Part shown: one piece after another, positions 5,279 through 6,017 of the stretch
Layout: each line of letters opens with the position of its first letter
Numbering within the stretch: the first letter of the stretch is position 1
Source of the DNA: Helicobacteraceae bacterium
GTDB taxonomy: Bacteria; Campylobacterota; Campylobacteria; Campylobacterales; Sulfurimonadaceae
Assembly: GCA_027081565.1 (NCBI GenBank)
Contig: JALWKG010000097.1
Span: 1-6,017, forward strand
DNA length: 6,017 nt
Direction: 5' to 3'
The notes under the pieces: model-generated
The model's input: only the letters and a program-made list of their open reading frames with translations
What the model was told of the DNA's origin: nothing
Database searches by the model: none
Made by a program: the position numbers and the translations under genes

Positions 5279-6017
5279 ATGAAAAAATTACTATCCATTG
5301 CAGCAATGACTGCACTCATGACAACAGCAGCAAACGCAGACTTTATACGTGCAGAAGGTGCTGTAGGTGTATGGCAGACGTCACCGACAGGTACGGTCTC
5401 TTTTGCAAACAACTCTTTTGATGTTGTCGAAAATGCGAAACTTGAAGATTCCACTAATATGTATGCGTGGGTATATTTTAAACACCCAGTACCGGTTGTC
5501 CCAAATATACGATTAGAATATGTGAACCCTAGCTTTGATGGTACCGTTGCCGACCTGACTTGGGATGGAAAACAGTATGCCGGTGTCAGTAATACTATGA
5601 CATTAACACAGTATGATGCTGTACTGTATTACAATATTCTCGATAATCTGTTTTGGATGACCGTTGACTTAGGTCTCGATGTAAAATATATTGATGGTAA
5701 TTATAATATTAATGCGGATGTTGTCAATAATACAGCATCTGTTGACGCTCCATTTAGTCTTGTGTTGCCTTTGGCTTATGTGCGTGGCCGTGTACAGATA
5801 CCGGTAACTAATATCGGTGTAGAGGTACTTGCACGTGGTATCTCATATGCTGACAACACTGTAGTAGATGCAGAGATAAAACTTGATTATACAATGGACT
5901 TTATACCAGTTATTCAGCCTGGCTTAGAGTTAGGATACCGCTATCAACAAGTAAAACTGGATGCTGGAAGTATTGGTGTTGATGCCAGTTTTGACACTAC
6001 TTTTTCTGGTGTTTATG
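5279..6017 (+). CDS. Outer-membrane beta-barrel protein, TIGR04219-like (3' truncated)
   Basis: The ATG at 5279 follows TAAGGA (5268-5273) at 5-base spacing and opens a frame of 246 codons that runs off the window without a stop. Residues 1-20 form a clear signal peptide: MKK, a hydrophobic core, and an ANA cleavage site before D21. The mature start DFIRAEGAVGVWQTSPTG, with a GVW(Q) motif early in the first strand, resembles the TIGR04219 family of outer-membrane proteins as I remember it. The rest alternates amphipathic strands with polar turns (NMYAWVYFKHP, AVLYYNILDNLFWMTVDLGLD, PLAYVRGRVQIPV, GLELGYRYQQVKL), consistent with a barrel. No Cys is visible. Family members are about this length, so probably only the last strand or so is missing. 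Function is unknown. Codons are less biased than in tpx (many AAT and ATA), pointing to moderate expression. Confidence 0.8.
   Translation, partial: MKKLLSIAAMTALMTTAANADFIRAEGAVGVWQTSPTGTVSFANNSFDVVENAKLEDSTNMYAWVYFKHPVPVVPNIRLEYVNPSFDGTVADLTWDGKQYAGVSNTMTLTQYDAVLYYNILDNLFWMTVDLGLDVKYIDGNYNINADVVNNTASVDAPFSLVLPLAYVRGRVQIPVTNIGVEVLARGISYADNTVVDAEIKLDYTMDFIPVIQPGLELGYRYQQVKLDAGSIGVDASFDTTFSGVY

Noticed and set aside
5230..5421. Short + strand open frame with several Cys near the start of the last gene
   Set aside because: It overlaps the signal peptide region of the barrel gene, which has a good ribosome binding site, signal peptide and long open frame; the Cys-rich reading is an out-of-frame artefact.
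1..6017. A defence system, mobile element or CRISPR array
   Set aside because: No direct repeat-spacer pattern, transposase, integrase, toxin-antitoxin or nuclease motif was seen; all long genes on the + strand match housekeeping or envelope families.

Overview
The window reads as ordinary chromosomal DNA of a member of the Campylobacterota (formerly Epsilonproteobacteria), most like the Sulfurovum/Sulfurimonas side of that group. This rests on the gene content, on protein sequences that resemble remembered Helicobacter and Campylobacter homologues (Dxr starting directly at its Rossmann motif, TsaD containing ILSIESSCDD), on AT-rich spacers with good -10 boxes but poor -35 boxes, and on the cdsA-dxr gene pair. 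No database search was possible. All genes lie on the + strand. I see no mobile element, CRISPR array, rRNA or tRNA.

Layout. (1) 1-360: the C-terminal part of an outer-membrane beta-barrel protein ending in Phe. (2) 431-1051: a ferredoxin-thioredoxin-reductase-like Fe-S protein (CPC/CPC/CHC cysteines) with a C-terminal extension that resembles a TusA-type domain lacking its cysteine; a perfect TATAAT lies just upstream. (3) 1115-4489: a tight four-gene operon, cdsA - dxr - alpha/beta hydrolase - tsaD, preceded by another TATAAT box. The junctions are a 1-base gap, a 1-base overlap and a direct abutment, so translational coupling is likely. (4) 4609-5112: tpx, a highly codon-biased thiol peroxidase with its own leader containing nested inverted repeats, followed by two tandem hairpins that look like a terminator. 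(5) 5279 to the window end: a signal-peptide-bearing outer-membrane protein resembling the TIGR04219 family, truncated by the window edge.

Functional picture. The central operon joins phospholipid precursor synthesis (CDP-diacylglycerol), the committed step of the MEP isoprenoid pathway, an uncharacterised small serine hydrolase, and the universal tRNA t6A37 modification. These are housekeeping functions linked by co-transcription rather than by one pathway. The flanking genes add redox chemistry (FTR-like protein, Tpx) and envelope proteins. There are no gene-free stretches above 300 bases; the four spacers hold promoter-like boxes, hairpins and ribosome binding sites. I did not find an undescribed multi-gene system. 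The most unusual element is the domain architecture and cysteine spacing of the FTR-like protein.
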